A program made the translations under genes and the position numbers. Shown piece by piece: positions 35,256-44,183 of a stretch of DNA of 64,000 nt. The notes beneath the pieces are model-generated. The model was not told the origin of the DNA. It saw nothing but the letters and a program-made list of their open reading frames with translations, and did not search any database. Origin of the DNA: Gammaproteobacteria bacterium (lineage in GTDB: Bacteria > Pseudomonadota > Gammaproteobacteria > Pseudomonadales > Azotimanducaceae); contig JAPOTD010000136.1 in assembly GCA_026709365.1 (NCBI GenBank), forward strand, positions 1-64,000. The letters run 5' to 3'. Numbering within the stretch: the first letter of the stretch is position 1; each line of letters begins with the position of its first letter.

Positions 35256-36533
35256 ATGGCGGAGATCAGCGCTGAAGTGCCGGCCAGCCGCGGCTCCGCC
35301 GGCTTGCGGGCCAGCGTCCTGGCCATGGCCTGGCGCAACCTGTGGCGCAATCCCCGGCGTACTTGGCTGATGGCGGGAGGCATCGCCTTCGCCATCTGGA
35401 TGCTGGCCTTCAGCTTCGCCTTGCAGAAGGGCGCTTTCGACGTGATGGCCGACAATGGCGCTCGGCTCTGGCTCGGCCACGCGCAAGTTCAGCACCCGGA
35501 CTTTGAGGATGAGCCCCTGCTGGAGCATCTCATCGCCGATGTTCCGCGCCTGCGCCGGTCCGTGGAGGCGCTAGACGGCGTTGTCGCCGCGGCTCCGAGG
35601 GCCGAAGCGACGGCGTTGGTGTCGGCGGGCGAACGCAGCTTCGGGGCGCTGGTGGTGGGCGTGGAGGCGGCATCCGAGGCCCGCTGGTCGGGCTTGGCGG
35701 ACGCGGTTGCGTCCGGAGGCTATCTGGATGGCTCGGGCCAAGCCTTCGTCGGCGCTGCCATGGCCCGCAACTTGGGCCTCTCGGTGGGTGATGAGATGGT
35801 GATGCTCGGCACCGCCAAGGCCGGCGGGGTGGCTGCGGCGGTGGCCGAGGTGGTGGGCGTGTTCAGCACCGGCTCGGCGGGGCTGGACCGCTCCCTGGCG
35901 CTGATTCCCATTGCCGACTTCCGCGCTGCGTGGAATCTGGCGCCGGAGGAGGCCCATCGTCTGGTTGTGGTGGTCGATGACCTGGGCGAGGCCTTGGACA
36001 CCGCTCAGGCCGCTGCGGCCGCCGCCGCCGCGCCCTTGCGGGTGCTGGACTGGCACGCGCTCATGCCCGAGGTCAAGCAATTCATCGACCTCAAGGTCGC
36101 AGGCCTCTACTTCCTGTTCGCCATCATCGCCATCATCGTCACCTTCAGCGTCGTCAACGCCTTCCTGATGACGCTCTTCGAGCGCACCGCTGAATTCGGG
36201 ATGTTGAAGGCGATCGGCATGCGTCCGGGCGGCATTCTCGGCCAACTGCAGTTCGAGGCGCTGCTGCTCTGGGCTCTTGGTGCCGTGGTCGGCGTCGGCG
36301 TCACCATGGGGCTGGTGCTCTGGCTGGGCGCGATGGGGATGCCCATGCCGATCGATCCCAACGAGGTGATGCCCGGCCTCAACATGCCCGACCGAATCCA
36401 TCCTTCGATGGGCTGGGGCTTGGTTCTGGCCGCCTGCCTGACCTTGCTGGCGGGCACCCAGTTGGCGCTGCTCGCGCCCGCCGTGCGCCTGCGGCGGCTC
36501 AATTGCGTCCAAGCCCTGCGAACCCCGGAGTAG
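35256..36533 (+). CDS. FtsX/LolE-type ABC permease 2
   Basis: 425 residues, ATG 35256 with AAGGCTGAG upstream. Same topology as permease 1: basic N-terminus (AWRNLWRNPRRTW), one membrane segment, periplasmic domain (about 45-265), then three membrane segments with coupling motif FERTAEFGMLKAIGMRPGG. It resembles permease 1 closely enough to suggest duplication (both have an AATALVSAG/SVGDRSFGA-like segment, here LVSAGERSFGALVVGV). It is followed six bases later by permease 3. Substrate unknown. Confidence 0.87.
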   Translation: MAEISAEVPASRGSAGLRASVLAMAWRNLWRNPRRTWLMAGGIAFAIWMLAFSFALQKGAFDVMADNGARLWLGHAQVQHPDFEDEPLLEHLIADVPRLRRSVEALDGVVAAAPRAEATALVSAGERSFGALVVGVEAASEARWSGLADAVASGGYLDGSGQAFVGAAMARNLGLSVGDEMVMLGTAKAGGVAAAVAEVVGVFSTGSAGLDRSLALIPIADFRAAWNLAPEEAHRLVVVVDDLGEALDTAQAAAAAAAAPLRVLDWHALMPEVKQFIDLKVAGLYFLFAIIAIIVTFSVVNAFLMTLFERTAEFGMLKAIGMRPGGILGQLQFEALLLWALGAVVGVGVTMGLVLWLGAMGMPMPIDPNEVMPGLNMPDRIHPSMGWGLVLAACLTLLAGTQLALLAPAVRLRRLNCVQALRTPE

Positions 36534-36539
36534 GGCGGC

Positions 36540-37751
36540 ATGCCGATCAAGCTGCTGCTCCAGATGTCGTTGCGCAACATCCTGCGCCACCGGCGCCGCA
36601 ACGGCATGATGTTGGCGGCGGTGGTGGTCGCGGTGGCTGCCGTGGTGCTGATGAACAGCATGATCCGCGGCATGCAGCAGGACATGGCCGACGCCGCGGT
36701 GGAGAACCTGGTCGGCCACGTCAAGGTGCTGGCGCCCGGCTACCGGGACGATCCCGGCATTGCGCGGAACTTTGCGTTGGCGGGCGACTGGCGGCCACCG
36801 GACGGCGCCCCCGAAGTGGCCGGCTGGGCGATGCGGGTGCGGGTGCCAGCGGTCATCATGAGCGAACGGGGCACTCGCGGCATCCAGTTCGTCGGCGTCA
36901 ACCCGGCGCAGGAGGGCATCTCCTTCCTGAGCAGCGCCCGTATGGTGGGCGAATCGCTCAAGGATGCATCCGATGGCCGCATTATCATCGGCCAAGCGCT
37001 TGCCGAGCAGCTCGAAACCGGCCTCGGCCGACGCTTGGTGATCATCACCCAAGGCGCCGACGGGCTGAACCGGGAGGCGGGCTTTCGCATCGCCGGCCTC
37101 TACGACGCCGATGGCGAGGGCATGGAGGGCTTCTTCGTCTTCACTGGCGTGGGCGCCCTGCAAGAGATGGTCGGCGCCGAGGTTTTCACCGAACTCTCCA
37201 TTCGGCTGCACGAGGAGCCTGCGCTGTTTGCGCTCAAGGACGCCTTGGTGGAGGTCTTCACCGGGCTCGAAGTGCTCGACTGGCGGGAGCTGGAGCCCCA
37301 AGCGGCGGCCATGTTCGTTTTTGCCGACGCGGCGGTGCTGATCTGGTTCTTCGTGATGATGGGCGCACTGGTGTTTGGCTTGGTCAACACCTTGGTCACC
37401 TCGGTGATGGAGCGGATTCGCGAACTCGGCATGCTGCGGGCGGTGGGCATGCGGCCGCGCAGCGTGGTGGCGCAGGTGGTGATCGAGTCGAGCGCGCTCA
37501 TGCTGATCGGCGTTGCCGTCGGCATCGCCTTGGGTCTTGCGGCCGTGTTCGCGATGGGCGACGGGCTTGATCTGTCGCTGTGGTCGGAGGGCGTGGAGAG
37601 CTTTGGCATGCGCACGCTGCTGCGTCCCGTGCCCTTGGTTGATGACGTGCTGCTCATTGCCCTGCTGAGCTTGGGGCTCGGCGTCGTCGCCAGCCTCTAT
37701 CCGGCATGGCGGGCGATCAAAGTGAAACCCTTGGAGGCGCTTCGAAGATGA
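36540..37751 (+). CDS. FtsX/LolC-type ABC permease 3
   Basis: 403 residues, ATG 36540. N-terminal SLRNILRHRRRNGMM, one membrane segment (LAAVVVAVAAVVLMNSMI), periplasmic domain, then three membrane segments with coupling motif MERIRELGMLRAVGMRPRS. It is more distant from permeases 1 and 2 than they are from each other, and shorter at its N-terminus. Its stop overlaps the ATPase start (ATGA). In LolCDE two different permeases pair with one ATPase dimer; here three are available, so alternative pairings or two complexes are possible. Confidence 0.87.
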   Translation: MPIKLLLQMSLRNILRHRRRNGMMLAAVVVAVAAVVLMNSMIRGMQQDMADAAVENLVGHVKVLAPGYRDDPGIARNFALAGDWRPPDGAPEVAGWAMRVRVPAVIMSERGTRGIQFVGVNPAQEGISFLSSARMVGESLKDASDGRIIIGQALAEQLETGLGRRLVIITQGADGLNREAGFRIAGLYDADGEGMEGFFVFTGVGALQEMVGAEVFTELSIRLHEEPALFALKDALVEVFTGLEVLDWRELEPQAAAMFVFADAAVLIWFFVMMGALVFGLVNTLVTSVMERIRELGMLRAVGMRPRSVVAQVVIESSALMLIGVAVGIALGLAAVFAMGDGLDLSLWSEGVESFGMRTLLRPVPLVDDVLLIALLSLGLGVVASLYPAWRAIKVKPLEALRR

Positions 37752-38458
37752 GTGATGTTGCCAATCGCCGAACGGCGCACGTGGTCGATTGCGCGGGCGT
37801 CAGCCGCACCTATCAGGAGGATGCGGTGCCGGTGCAGGCGCTGCGGGACGTGGACTTTCAGTTCAGCCGAGGCGAATTCGCGAGCCTGTCGGGGCCTTCG
37901 GGGTCGGGCAAATCGACCTTGCTGAACCTGATTGGCGGCTTGGACCGCGCCGATGAGGGCGCCATTGCGGTGGATGGCGTGGCCCTGAACCGCTTAAGCG
38001 AATCCGAGTTGTCGGACCTGCGGCTGCGCAGGATCGGCTTCGTCTTCCAGTCCTACAACCTCATTCCCGTGCTTTCCGCGCAGGAGAACGTTGAGTTCAT
38101 CATGCAGCTACAAGGGGTGGCGCGGGGCGAGCGGGCCGAGCAGGCGGTCGAATGCCTGGCGTCGCTGGGCATCGCCGAGTTGGCCCGCCGCCGTCCGGGC
38201 GAACTGTCCGGCGGCCAGCAGCAGCGGGTGGCCATCGCCCGGGCCATCGTCACCGATCCGGTGCTGCTGTTGGCCGACGAGCCGAGTGCCAACCTCGACT
38301 CCGGCACCACCGAGGAGCTCCTGAAGCTGCTGCGGCGACTGAACCATGAGCGCGGCATTTCGATCCTGACCGCCACCCACGATCCGATGGTGATGAGCTA
38401 CGCCAAGCGCCGGGTGGTCCTGCGCGACGGCGCCATCGTCGAGGACTCCGCCCACTGA
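37748..38458 (+). CDS. LolD/MacB-type ABC ATPase
   Basis: 236 residues, ATG 37748 overlapping the permease 3 stop. Complete ATPase: Walker A GPSGSGKST (about 47-55), Q-loop FVFQSYNLIPVLSAQENV, signature LSGGQQQR (about 152), Walker B LLLADEPSANLDS and H-loop ATHDP. The LADEPSANLDS and FQSYNLIP text is typical of the LolD/MacB/FtsE group that serves FtsX-type permeases. It energises the permeases upstream. The barrel gene follows directly. Confidence 0.92.
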   Translation: MSDVANRRTAHVVDCAGVSRTYQEDAVPVQALRDVDFQFSRGEFASLSGPSGSGKSTLLNLIGGLDRADEGAIAVDGVALNRLSESELSDLRLRRIGFVFQSYNLIPVLSAQENVEFIMQLQGVARGERAEQAVECLASLGIAELARRRPGELSGGQQQRVAIARAIVTDPVLLLADEPSANLDSGTTEELLKLLRRLNHERGISILTATHDPMVMSYAKRRVVLRDGAIVEDSAH

Positions 38459-38463
38459 CCGGC

Positions 38464-39702
38464 TTGCGCCAAGCGTCCGCCGTCGGCGCGCTGCTCGCCG
38501 CCTGCCTTCCGGGCTTGGCGGGTGCGGTGGACGTCCAGGCCCGCGCCAAGCTGTTCGGCACCGCTCGAGCCCTGCCCAGCCACGATCTGCAGCGGCGGCT
38601 CGACCGCACCCCGGCCTACGACGGCAGCGCTGACTTTCGGCTGATGCTGCGCCACACCGTCGGCTCGGTCACGATTTTGGCGGACCACGCCCTCACCCTG
38701 GTCAGCGGCGACTCCCACGGTTTGCTGCAAGCCTTGCAGCCGATCTTGGATCAGTCGCCGGCCGGGGACGGCCACCGGATGGTGAACCTGACTTGGGACA
38801 TCGAATCCGGCGCTCGGCATCGCAGTTGGGGGCGCGTGGATCGTCTTGCGGTCCAGCATCGGCTCAAGGATTGGTCGCTGACCCTGGGCCGTCAGGCGGT
38901 GAGTTGGGGCAACGGCATGGTCTTTGCGCCGATGGACCTGTTCAACCCCTTCGCCCCGACCACGGTGGACCGGGACTACAAGGCGGGCGACGACCTGTTT
39001 CTGGCCGAGCGCCTGCTTGCCAACGGCGGCGACCTCCAGTTGCTGGCGGTGGCCCGTCGCGACGAGCGGGGGCGCCGCACGGGACAGGCGGCTAGCGCGG
39101 CGCTCAAGTGGCATGGCTTTGCCGGGCCGCTGGAGTTCGACCTGCTCGCCGCCAAGCACTACCGTGACCAAGTGTTCGGCGGCGGCTTTCGCTGGCCCTT
39201 AGGCGTTGCCCTGATGCGCTCGGATCTGGTCGCCACACGCCTGCGGGACGGCGGCTGGCGGCTTTCCGGATTGCTCAATGCGGATGTCAGCCTGATCGCG
39301 GCTGGCCGCAACGCCTATGTGTTCGCCGAGTACTTCCACAACGGATTCGGCGTCGCCAAGCTGCCCCCCATCGCGGACCGGCTGCCTTCCCCGCTGGCCC
39401 AGCGCTTGAGCCGGGGCGAGGTCTTCAATCCCATGCGGGACTACTTGGCCGTCGGCGGCAACCTCGAATGGCACCCGCTGGTCAATCAGGCGCTGACCCT
39501 GATCGGCAACCTCAATGACGGCAGCGTCCTGCTGCAGACCTCGGTCACCCACGAGCGCGGCGACCATCAGCGGCTGCAGCTGGGCGTCGTCACGCCCTTA
39601 GGCCAACGCGGCAAGGAGTTCGGCGGAATCCCGGTGTTCGGCGACCAGCTGACCAACGGCGGAGGCAAGACGCTGTTCATGCGCTGGTTGCATTACTTCT
39701 GA
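38464..39702 (+). CDS. Outer-membrane beta-barrel protein of the ABC export operon
   Basis: 412 residues with a likely TTG start at 38464, five bases after the ATPase stop; no strong ribosome-binding site, so translation may depend on coupling. A signal peptide is visible (AVGALLAACLPGLAGA). The rest alternates polar and hydrophobic residues in short strands (LKDWSLTLGRQAVSWGNG, FELDLLAAKH-like text, RLQLGVVTPLG) and ends with Phe (LFMRWLHYF), the usual signal for outer-membrane barrel insertion. It resembles porin-like or DUF1302/alginate-export-type barrels without clear family assignment. Its place at the end of the operon suggests the outer-membrane step of the export path. Confidence 0.72.
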   Translation: MRQASAVGALLAACLPGLAGAVDVQARAKLFGTARALPSHDLQRRLDRTPAYDGSADFRLMLRHTVGSVTILADHALTLVSGDSHGLLQALQPILDQSPAGDGHRMVNLTWDIESGARHRSWGRVDRLAVQHRLKDWSLTLGRQAVSWGNGMVFAPMDLFNPFAPTTVDRDYKAGDDLFLAERLLANGGDLQLLAVARRDERGRRTGQAASAALKWHGFAGPLEFDLLAAKHYRDQVFGGGFRWPLGVALMRSDLVATRLRDGGWRLSGLLNADVSLIAAGRNAYVFAEYFHNGFGVAKLPPIADRLPSPLAQRLSRGEVFNPMRDYLAVGGNLEWHPLVNQALTLIGNLNDGSVLLQTSVTHERGDHQRLQLGVVTPLGQRGKEFGGIPVFGDQLTNGGGKTLFMRWLHYF

Positions 39703-39932
39703 CCTGCTTGGGACGACAGGATTGCGGAAACTCCGAGGTTGCAAGGCGTGTCAGTATGAAAACGAAAGGGAATTGTGCAGCAAAGTCCACAGTCTTCGCG
39801 TTAGAGCAGCTTCCCATCCATCCGCCACTTGGCTTCGATCTCAGCGATTGCCCAAGGGTGGTGATGGTTGAACGCGCTCCGGCAACCGGCTCAGCGTGGT
39901 ACGATGGCGTGCAGCCCGGAGAGCGCAACGCC

Positions 39933-41294
39933 ATGACCAGCCCCAGCGACTACCCGTGGGAAGACTGCTATGTCGATGACGGATCGCAACGGCCGCAGGA
40001 TGACGTGACGCCGGAAGACTTCGCCCGGATGCAGGACCGCGCCCCGCTCACTGGCCGAGGCAGCCCCTTCTTCTCCGGGCGCGAAGCGCAAATCAACGAG
40101 TTCCGAGAGTGCGCCGGGCAACTCGCCAAGGGGGTGTTCCCCAACAACACCATCGTCGTCGATGGCCCTCCCGGCTGCGGCAAGACCGCCCTGCTGGACC
40201 AAGTCACAGCCGACATCAACAGTTACTCTGCGGACCGCAACGGGCGGGAATGGCTGCCGGTTTTCATCAATGGCAACCGGGCAACCGACCCAGCGGCCAT
40301 CATGGCATCGGTGGACGAAACCATCGCCAAGCGTTTGTCCAAGAAGGCAGCGGAAAGACCGGACGGCAAGGCGCTGGCGAGGCTTCAGGAGTTTCTGGAC
40401 ATCTCCGACACATCGGCTGAAAAGGGCAAGCGCACCGCTGCAACCATACTGGACAGAGGATTCAGCGTCGGCGGATTTCGGGTTGGTGCCAAGAACGAGC
40501 GGCAGCCCCGTGACATTGAGGACGCCATCGCCATGCGCGGCCCCAAGTGGGGCGGGTGGAACATCGTTCTTCTGGTTGACGAAGCGCAACAAATCCACAA
40601 CCCCAACAACACGAAAACGTCCACGCTGTCATCCATCCACCAAGGCGTGCTGAGCTTCCCGATCATGTTCGCCGCCTTCGGACTGGTTGGAACGCGGGAG
40701 GCGCTGGCCAGCGTGGGCGTCTCCCGCCCATTGCCAAGCAGGAAGTTCGCGCTCGGCGCCATGTCCAACGAAGACGCCCGCAAAGCCTGCGTCCGGGCCG
40801 TCCGACAACTCAAGCCCCCCAACCCCGATCAAGTGGTCAAGGCGGTCTTGGAACGCTCGTGGGGATGGCCGCAGCACATCGCTTCCTACCTAACCGCAGC
40901 GGCGGAGAGTCTGAAAGAACAAGACACGTCCGCGATGCTCGCAGCCGGAGACCTAATACGAGAGGACTACTACGAAGACCGCCTCTTGTCCCTGACCAGC
41001 CGCGACCCAGAATTCGTGGATTACGCCAAAGCCCTTGCGGGTTGGATTCTAGGGGCCAACCGACCCGTGGAGGGATCAAACATAATCAAGCAGGTGCAGC
41101 TCCATTTCGGCGCGGAACGCGACGCCGCCGTGGCATTCCTTCGGGCAGCGGAACATGCAGGCATTGTCCGAAAGGCGGATAGGGGAACGTACACCGCAGC
41201 CATCCCATCTTTCCTGACCTACCTGATCGGCGAGGAGCGCGCACAGGAGCGCACCGCGCCCGACTTAGGCCGACACCTCCCCAACGACCCGTGA
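39933..41294 (+). CDS. Orphan AAA-type ATPase
   Basis: 453 residues from ATG 39933 (GGAGAG nine bases upstream); the frame is open further but reads non-coding. N-terminal FFSGREAQINEF is the typical lead-in of AAA ATPases of the Orc/Cdc6-like and STAND-like groups. Walker A is GPPGCGKTA (about 77-85) and Walker B IVLLVDEAQQ (about 210). AAFGLVGTREAL could hold sensor 1. The C-terminal part (from about 300) looks like a winged-helix domain, VQLHFGAERDAAVAFLRAAEHAGIVRK. No fused effector domain is visible and no partner gene is adjacent. It might be part of a mobile or defence function; role unknown. Confidence 0.65.
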   Translation: MTSPSDYPWEDCYVDDGSQRPQDDVTPEDFARMQDRAPLTGRGSPFFSGREAQINEFRECAGQLAKGVFPNNTIVVDGPPGCGKTALLDQVTADINSYSADRNGREWLPVFINGNRATDPAAIMASVDETIAKRLSKKAAERPDGKALARLQEFLDISDTSAEKGKRTAATILDRGFSVGGFRVGAKNERQPRDIEDAIAMRGPKWGGWNIVLLVDEAQQIHNPNNTKTSTLSSIHQGVLSFPIMFAAFGLVGTREALASVGVSRPLPSRKFALGAMSNEDARKACVRAVRQLKPPNPDQVVKAVLERSWGWPQHIASYLTAAAESLKEQDTSAMLAAGDLIREDYYEDRLLSLTSRDPEFVDYAKALAGWILGANRPVEGSNIIKQVQLHFGAERDAAVAFLRAAEHAGIVRKADRGTYTAAIPSFLTYLIGEERAQERTAPDLGRHLPNDP

Positions 41295-41364
41295 AATCGG
41301 AGCTGCGGGTGCTGGACCACCTTATGCCCGCCTCAACGTTCGATGCATCGTTTGGCTGCTCCCT

Positions 41365-41862
41365 TTAGCGCGGTTCGCCGCCTTGCTTCGGCTCCAAGGT
41401 CAACTGCACTCGGCCGCCGCTGTTGCTGAAGGCTTCGGCGCGTTCGGCCTCAAGGTCGTAGATGATGATCTCGGCCGTCAGCCGATCCTCGCCTTGCACC
41501 AAGGCGCCGCCGCCGGAGACGCGCACCCGCTGCTCGTCGAAGTGGTAGTCCAAGGCGGCTCCGGTCACCGTGATGGCGGGTTCGGCGGCTTGGTCGGATA
41601 GGGTGGCCGGATCGCCCTCGGCGAGCATGGAGACCACGTCGTTGTCTTCGTTGAAGTACACGGTCAGATGGTCGGCGCGGATCTCGCGGTCGCCCTGAAC
41701 GGCGACGACGCCACCGGTGGAGGTTGCCTTGTTTTCGGCGAGCAGCATCTCGAAGTGTCCGGCCTCGATGTTGATGGGCTGGGCGTAAGCCGCGGCGGCG
41801 AACGTCAGCGCAGCCGCCAGCAAGGGCAGTCGCGTCACTTTGCCGTTGAGTCCGCCCACCAT
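41365..41862 (-). CDS. LptA/OstA-like periplasmic protein
   Basis: 165 residues from ATG 41862, preceded by GGGGAG; a longer open frame has no sense upstream. A signal peptide (LPLLAAALTFAAAAYAQ) is followed by an OstA-type jellyroll: IEAGHFEMLLAENKATSTGGVVAVQGDREIRADHLTVYF (in parts) and ALVQGEDRLTAEIIIYD. LptA bridges the periplasm in LPS transport. Here it stands alone, without lptB, lptC or kdsC beside it, divergent from a histidine phosphatase. It is either the only lptA of the genome placed apart or an OstA-like relative. Confidence 0.75.
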   Translation of the reverse strand: MVGGLNGKVTRLPLLAAALTFAAAAYAQPINIEAGHFEMLLAENKATSTGGVVAVQGDREIRADHLTVYFNEDNDVVSMLAEGDPATLSDQAAEPAITVTGAALDYHFDEQRVRVSGGGALVQGEDRLTAEIIIYDLEAERAEAFSNSGGRVQLTLEPKQGGEPR

Positions 41863-41946
41863 GCGCTCCCCGTTGTCGTGCGATTGGAGGTCGGATACTA
41901 ATACAATGCGGACGGGTGAGGCGATGTTGGCACGTTGCGGAGGTGA

Positions 41947-42729
41947 ATGGACGTGAGCACATACGGCGATGCGGCCTTGGCCATGATCGGGGATGCCTTG
42001 GCCGCCGGGGTCGATCACGCCGCCGTGCTGCTGCGTCACTCCGCGCGCACCTTCGAACCCAGGTTGCACGATCTGGACAATCAGCTCACGGATGAGGGGC
42101 GGGCGCTGTGCCGCCGTTTTGGGCGCAGACTGCCCAGGAACCTAACGCTGCGGGCCTACTCCAGCCCGGTGCAACGCTGCCTCGACACGGCGCAGCTCAT
42201 TCTTCAGGCCCATCAGGCCGCGGGCGGCTCAATCACCCGGCATCGGCCGGTGGAGGCGCTCGGCGCCTTCTATGTGCTCGACCAGATGAAGATGTGGAGG
42301 GGCATGGAGACGGCGGGCGGTGTGGTGAGCTACCTGCAAAGTTGGATGGCCGGTGCGGTGCCCGCCGACGCTATGATGCCGGCCCATTGGGCAGCCCGGC
42401 TGGTGCTGCGCGGCCTGTCCGAGAAGCTGACGAGGCCAGACCTCAGCACGGCACGAGGGCGGTCGCCGGGCACGCAAGCTGATTCCGGCGGCGGCCTTGA
42501 CCCGCGATCAGGAAAAACAGCCGCCCCGGTGGCGCGCCCGCAGCTTGACCTGCACGTTTCGCACGACATGACGCTGTACCTGCTGCGCGCCGTGCTGCTT
42601 GGGGAGCCGGCGGACGGCCCGCCCGTGGCCTTTCTCGATGGCCTGCTGGCATGGCGGGCGCAAGGGACGTTGTGGCTGCAGAGCCATCACGGCCCGCCCC
42701 GGCGCGTCAGCGCTGCGTTGACCGACTGA
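41947..42729 (+). CDS. Histidine phosphatase superfamily protein
   Basis: 260 residues; GGAGGTGA precedes ATG 41947. The catalytic motif is AVLLRHSART (RH near residue 31), a variant of the usual LxRHG with Ser. AYSSPVQRCLDTAQLI supplies the second Arg region, and LHVSHDMTLYLLR holds the second catalytic His near 201. A low-complexity insert (about 168-192) separates the halves. It probably removes phosphate from a small molecule or protein; substrate unknown. Divergent from the LptA-like gene, with 84 bp between. Confidence 0.78.
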   Translation: MDVSTYGDAALAMIGDALAAGVDHAAVLLRHSARTFEPRLHDLDNQLTDEGRALCRRFGRRLPRNLTLRAYSSPVQRCLDTAQLILQAHQAAGGSITRHRPVEALGAFYVLDQMKMWRGMETAGGVVSYLQSWMAGAVPADAMMPAHWAARLVLRGLSEKLTRPDLSTARGRSPGTQADSGGGLDPRSGKTAAPVARPQLDLHVSHDMTLYLLRAVLLGEPADGPPVAFLDGLLAWRAQGTLWLQSHHGPPRRVSAALTD

Positions 42730-42734
42730 TCACG

Positions 42735-43949
42735 TCAACCCGATGGCGACTCGCTCAGACAAGCGGTCACTGCCGGCTTCAGGCCGGCGGGATGGCATTG
42801 ACTTAGGGTGACCTCGGGACAGCCGTTGAAGGCTGCGAAGTCGGCGGTGGCGCTGGCGAAGGCGGCGAAGAAGCCCTCATCCACGGTCCGCTCGATGTGC
42901 AGCTGCTTGATGTTGAGTTCGCCGCTGGCTCGATGCGCCTTGCAGTCCATCCGCCCGACAATGCGATCGCGGTACAGCAGGGGCAGGCAGAAGTAGCCGA
43001 AGCGCCGCTGTTCCGCCTTGACGTAGCATTCGATCTGGTAGTCGAAGTCGAACAGGGCGTTGACCCGGTGGCGCAGAATGACGGCGTTGTCGAAGGGCGA
43101 GAGGATGCGCACGGCGGTGGGCGCTGGCGGCGCCCGGCGCTCCAGCAGCTCGGCATCCGCCCACCATAGGCTGCCGTCGCGAGTGCGCAGGCGCGCAAGC
43201 CGCCCTTGGTCCACCCCATCCGCCAGCGTTTGGGCGACCGCTTGGCGCAGCGGCGCGCCGGGCTGCAAGTGGGTGAACGACTTTTGGGTCGCGAACCCGT
43301 GGCTGCGCAGGGTGTTGCGCACGAGGTAGGCGGCGTACTCGCGCAGGTCCGGCAGTTCGGTGGCGACGTCGGACGGCAGCGCCCGTTCCGGCAGGTCGTA
43401 GGTCTTCTGGAAGCCATCCCGGCCGATGATCATCAGCTCGCCCTCGACGAAGAGCTGCTCCAAGGCCCGCTTGGCCGGCTTCCAATCCCACCAGCCGGTC
43501 CGGGAGGGGCGGGTGTCCTCGAAGTCCCTTGATTTCAAGGGGCCGTCCGTTCGCACCCGATCCAGTATCCGGGCCATGAGCCGGCGGTCGTCGCTGCGCT
43601 CCCAGCCGATTTCACGGTTCCTGAACGCCTGCATTCGGCGCCGGGCGAAGCGGTAGTCGCGCATCGGCAGGTAGGCGGCGGCGTGGTACCAGTGCTCGAA
43701 CACCCTGCCTTCCCGCTGCAGTTGGTCGAGAAAGCCGGGCCGGTAGTTGGGCACGCGGCTGCGCAGCACATGGTGATGGGCCCGCTCGACCACCGATATG
43801 GTGTCGATCTGCACGTAGCCGAGCTGCTCGACCGCCTTCGCCACGGCGCCTTTGCCGCGCCCAAAGGCGGCCTGCTTCAGCAGGCCCTGCTGGCCCAGGG
43901 CAATGCGCCGCAGCTTGCCTTTGTCGCGAATCAAGTCAGAATCATCCAT
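42735..43949 (-). CDS. YcaQ/AlkX-type winged-helix DNA glycosylase
   Basis: 404 residues from ATG 43949 (a GTG/ATG nine codons earlier is possible). Tandem winged-helix HTH_42 protein. LGYVQIDTISVVERAHHHVLRSR near residues 43-65 contains the QXD catalytic motif (QID) of YcaQ/AlkX, which unhooks interstrand crosslinks made by nitrogen mustards. Family text continues with FEHWYHAAAYLPMRDYR and the C-terminal FDYQIECYVKAEQRRFGYFCLPLLYRD (in parts), PE(V)TLS end. It stands alone; its stop lies 5 bp beyond the end of the convergent histidine phosphatase gene. Confidence 0.85.
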   Translation of the reverse strand: MDDSDLIRDKGKLRRIALGQQGLLKQAAFGRGKGAVAKAVEQLGYVQIDTISVVERAHHHVLRSRVPNYRPGFLDQLQREGRVFEHWYHAAAYLPMRDYRFARRRMQAFRNREIGWERSDDRRLMARILDRVRTDGPLKSRDFEDTRPSRTGWWDWKPAKRALEQLFVEGELMIIGRDGFQKTYDLPERALPSDVATELPDLREYAAYLVRNTLRSHGFATQKSFTHLQPGAPLRQAVAQTLADGVDQGRLARLRTRDGSLWWADAELLERRAPPAPTAVRILSPFDNAVILRHRVNALFDFDYQIECYVKAEQRRFGYFCLPLLYRDRIVGRMDCKAHRASGELNIKQLHIERTVDEGFFAAFASATADFAAFNGCPEVTLSQCHPAGLKPAVTACLSESPSG

Positions 43950-44032
43950 CTTTGTCCGGAGCACCCTGCAACACATGCAAACTTACCCCATGCGCTGTTG
44001 CGATTGGCCGCCCAAGCCACAGCGGTTGCCCT

Positions 44033-44183
44033 TCAATGTGGTGGCAATTCTCATTTTGGCTTTTTCGTTGCGTCAGGCGAAGCTCCCCGGAGCGAGGGCG
44101 TCCCGCCCTCGATGGAATTCCCGGTTCATTTTGAGGGCAGGACGCCCTCGCTCCGACAAAATGAGAATTGCTGTCAATGTGGT
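44033..44183. repeat. Palindromic repeat element, copy C, at the start of the GGT gene
   Basis: Structure: direct repeats TCAATGTGGT (44033-44042 and 44174-44183), then a perfect 15-bp inverted repeat GCAATTCTCATTTTG (44044-44058) with CAAAATGAGAATTGC (44157-44171). Inside are two opposed units, GGAGCGAGGGCGTCCCGCCC beginning near 44089 and its near-complement ending CTCGCTCC at 44154. The right inverted repeat contains the ATG (44161) of the gamma-glutamyltransferase gene. The direct repeats look like a target-site duplication, although both stretches also encode similar signal-peptide residues (NVV). Confidence 0.7.

Noticed and set aside
35571..37301. 576-codon open frame on the minus strand
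   Set aside because: Low-complexity His/Gln/Arg-rich text antisense to permeases 2 and 3.
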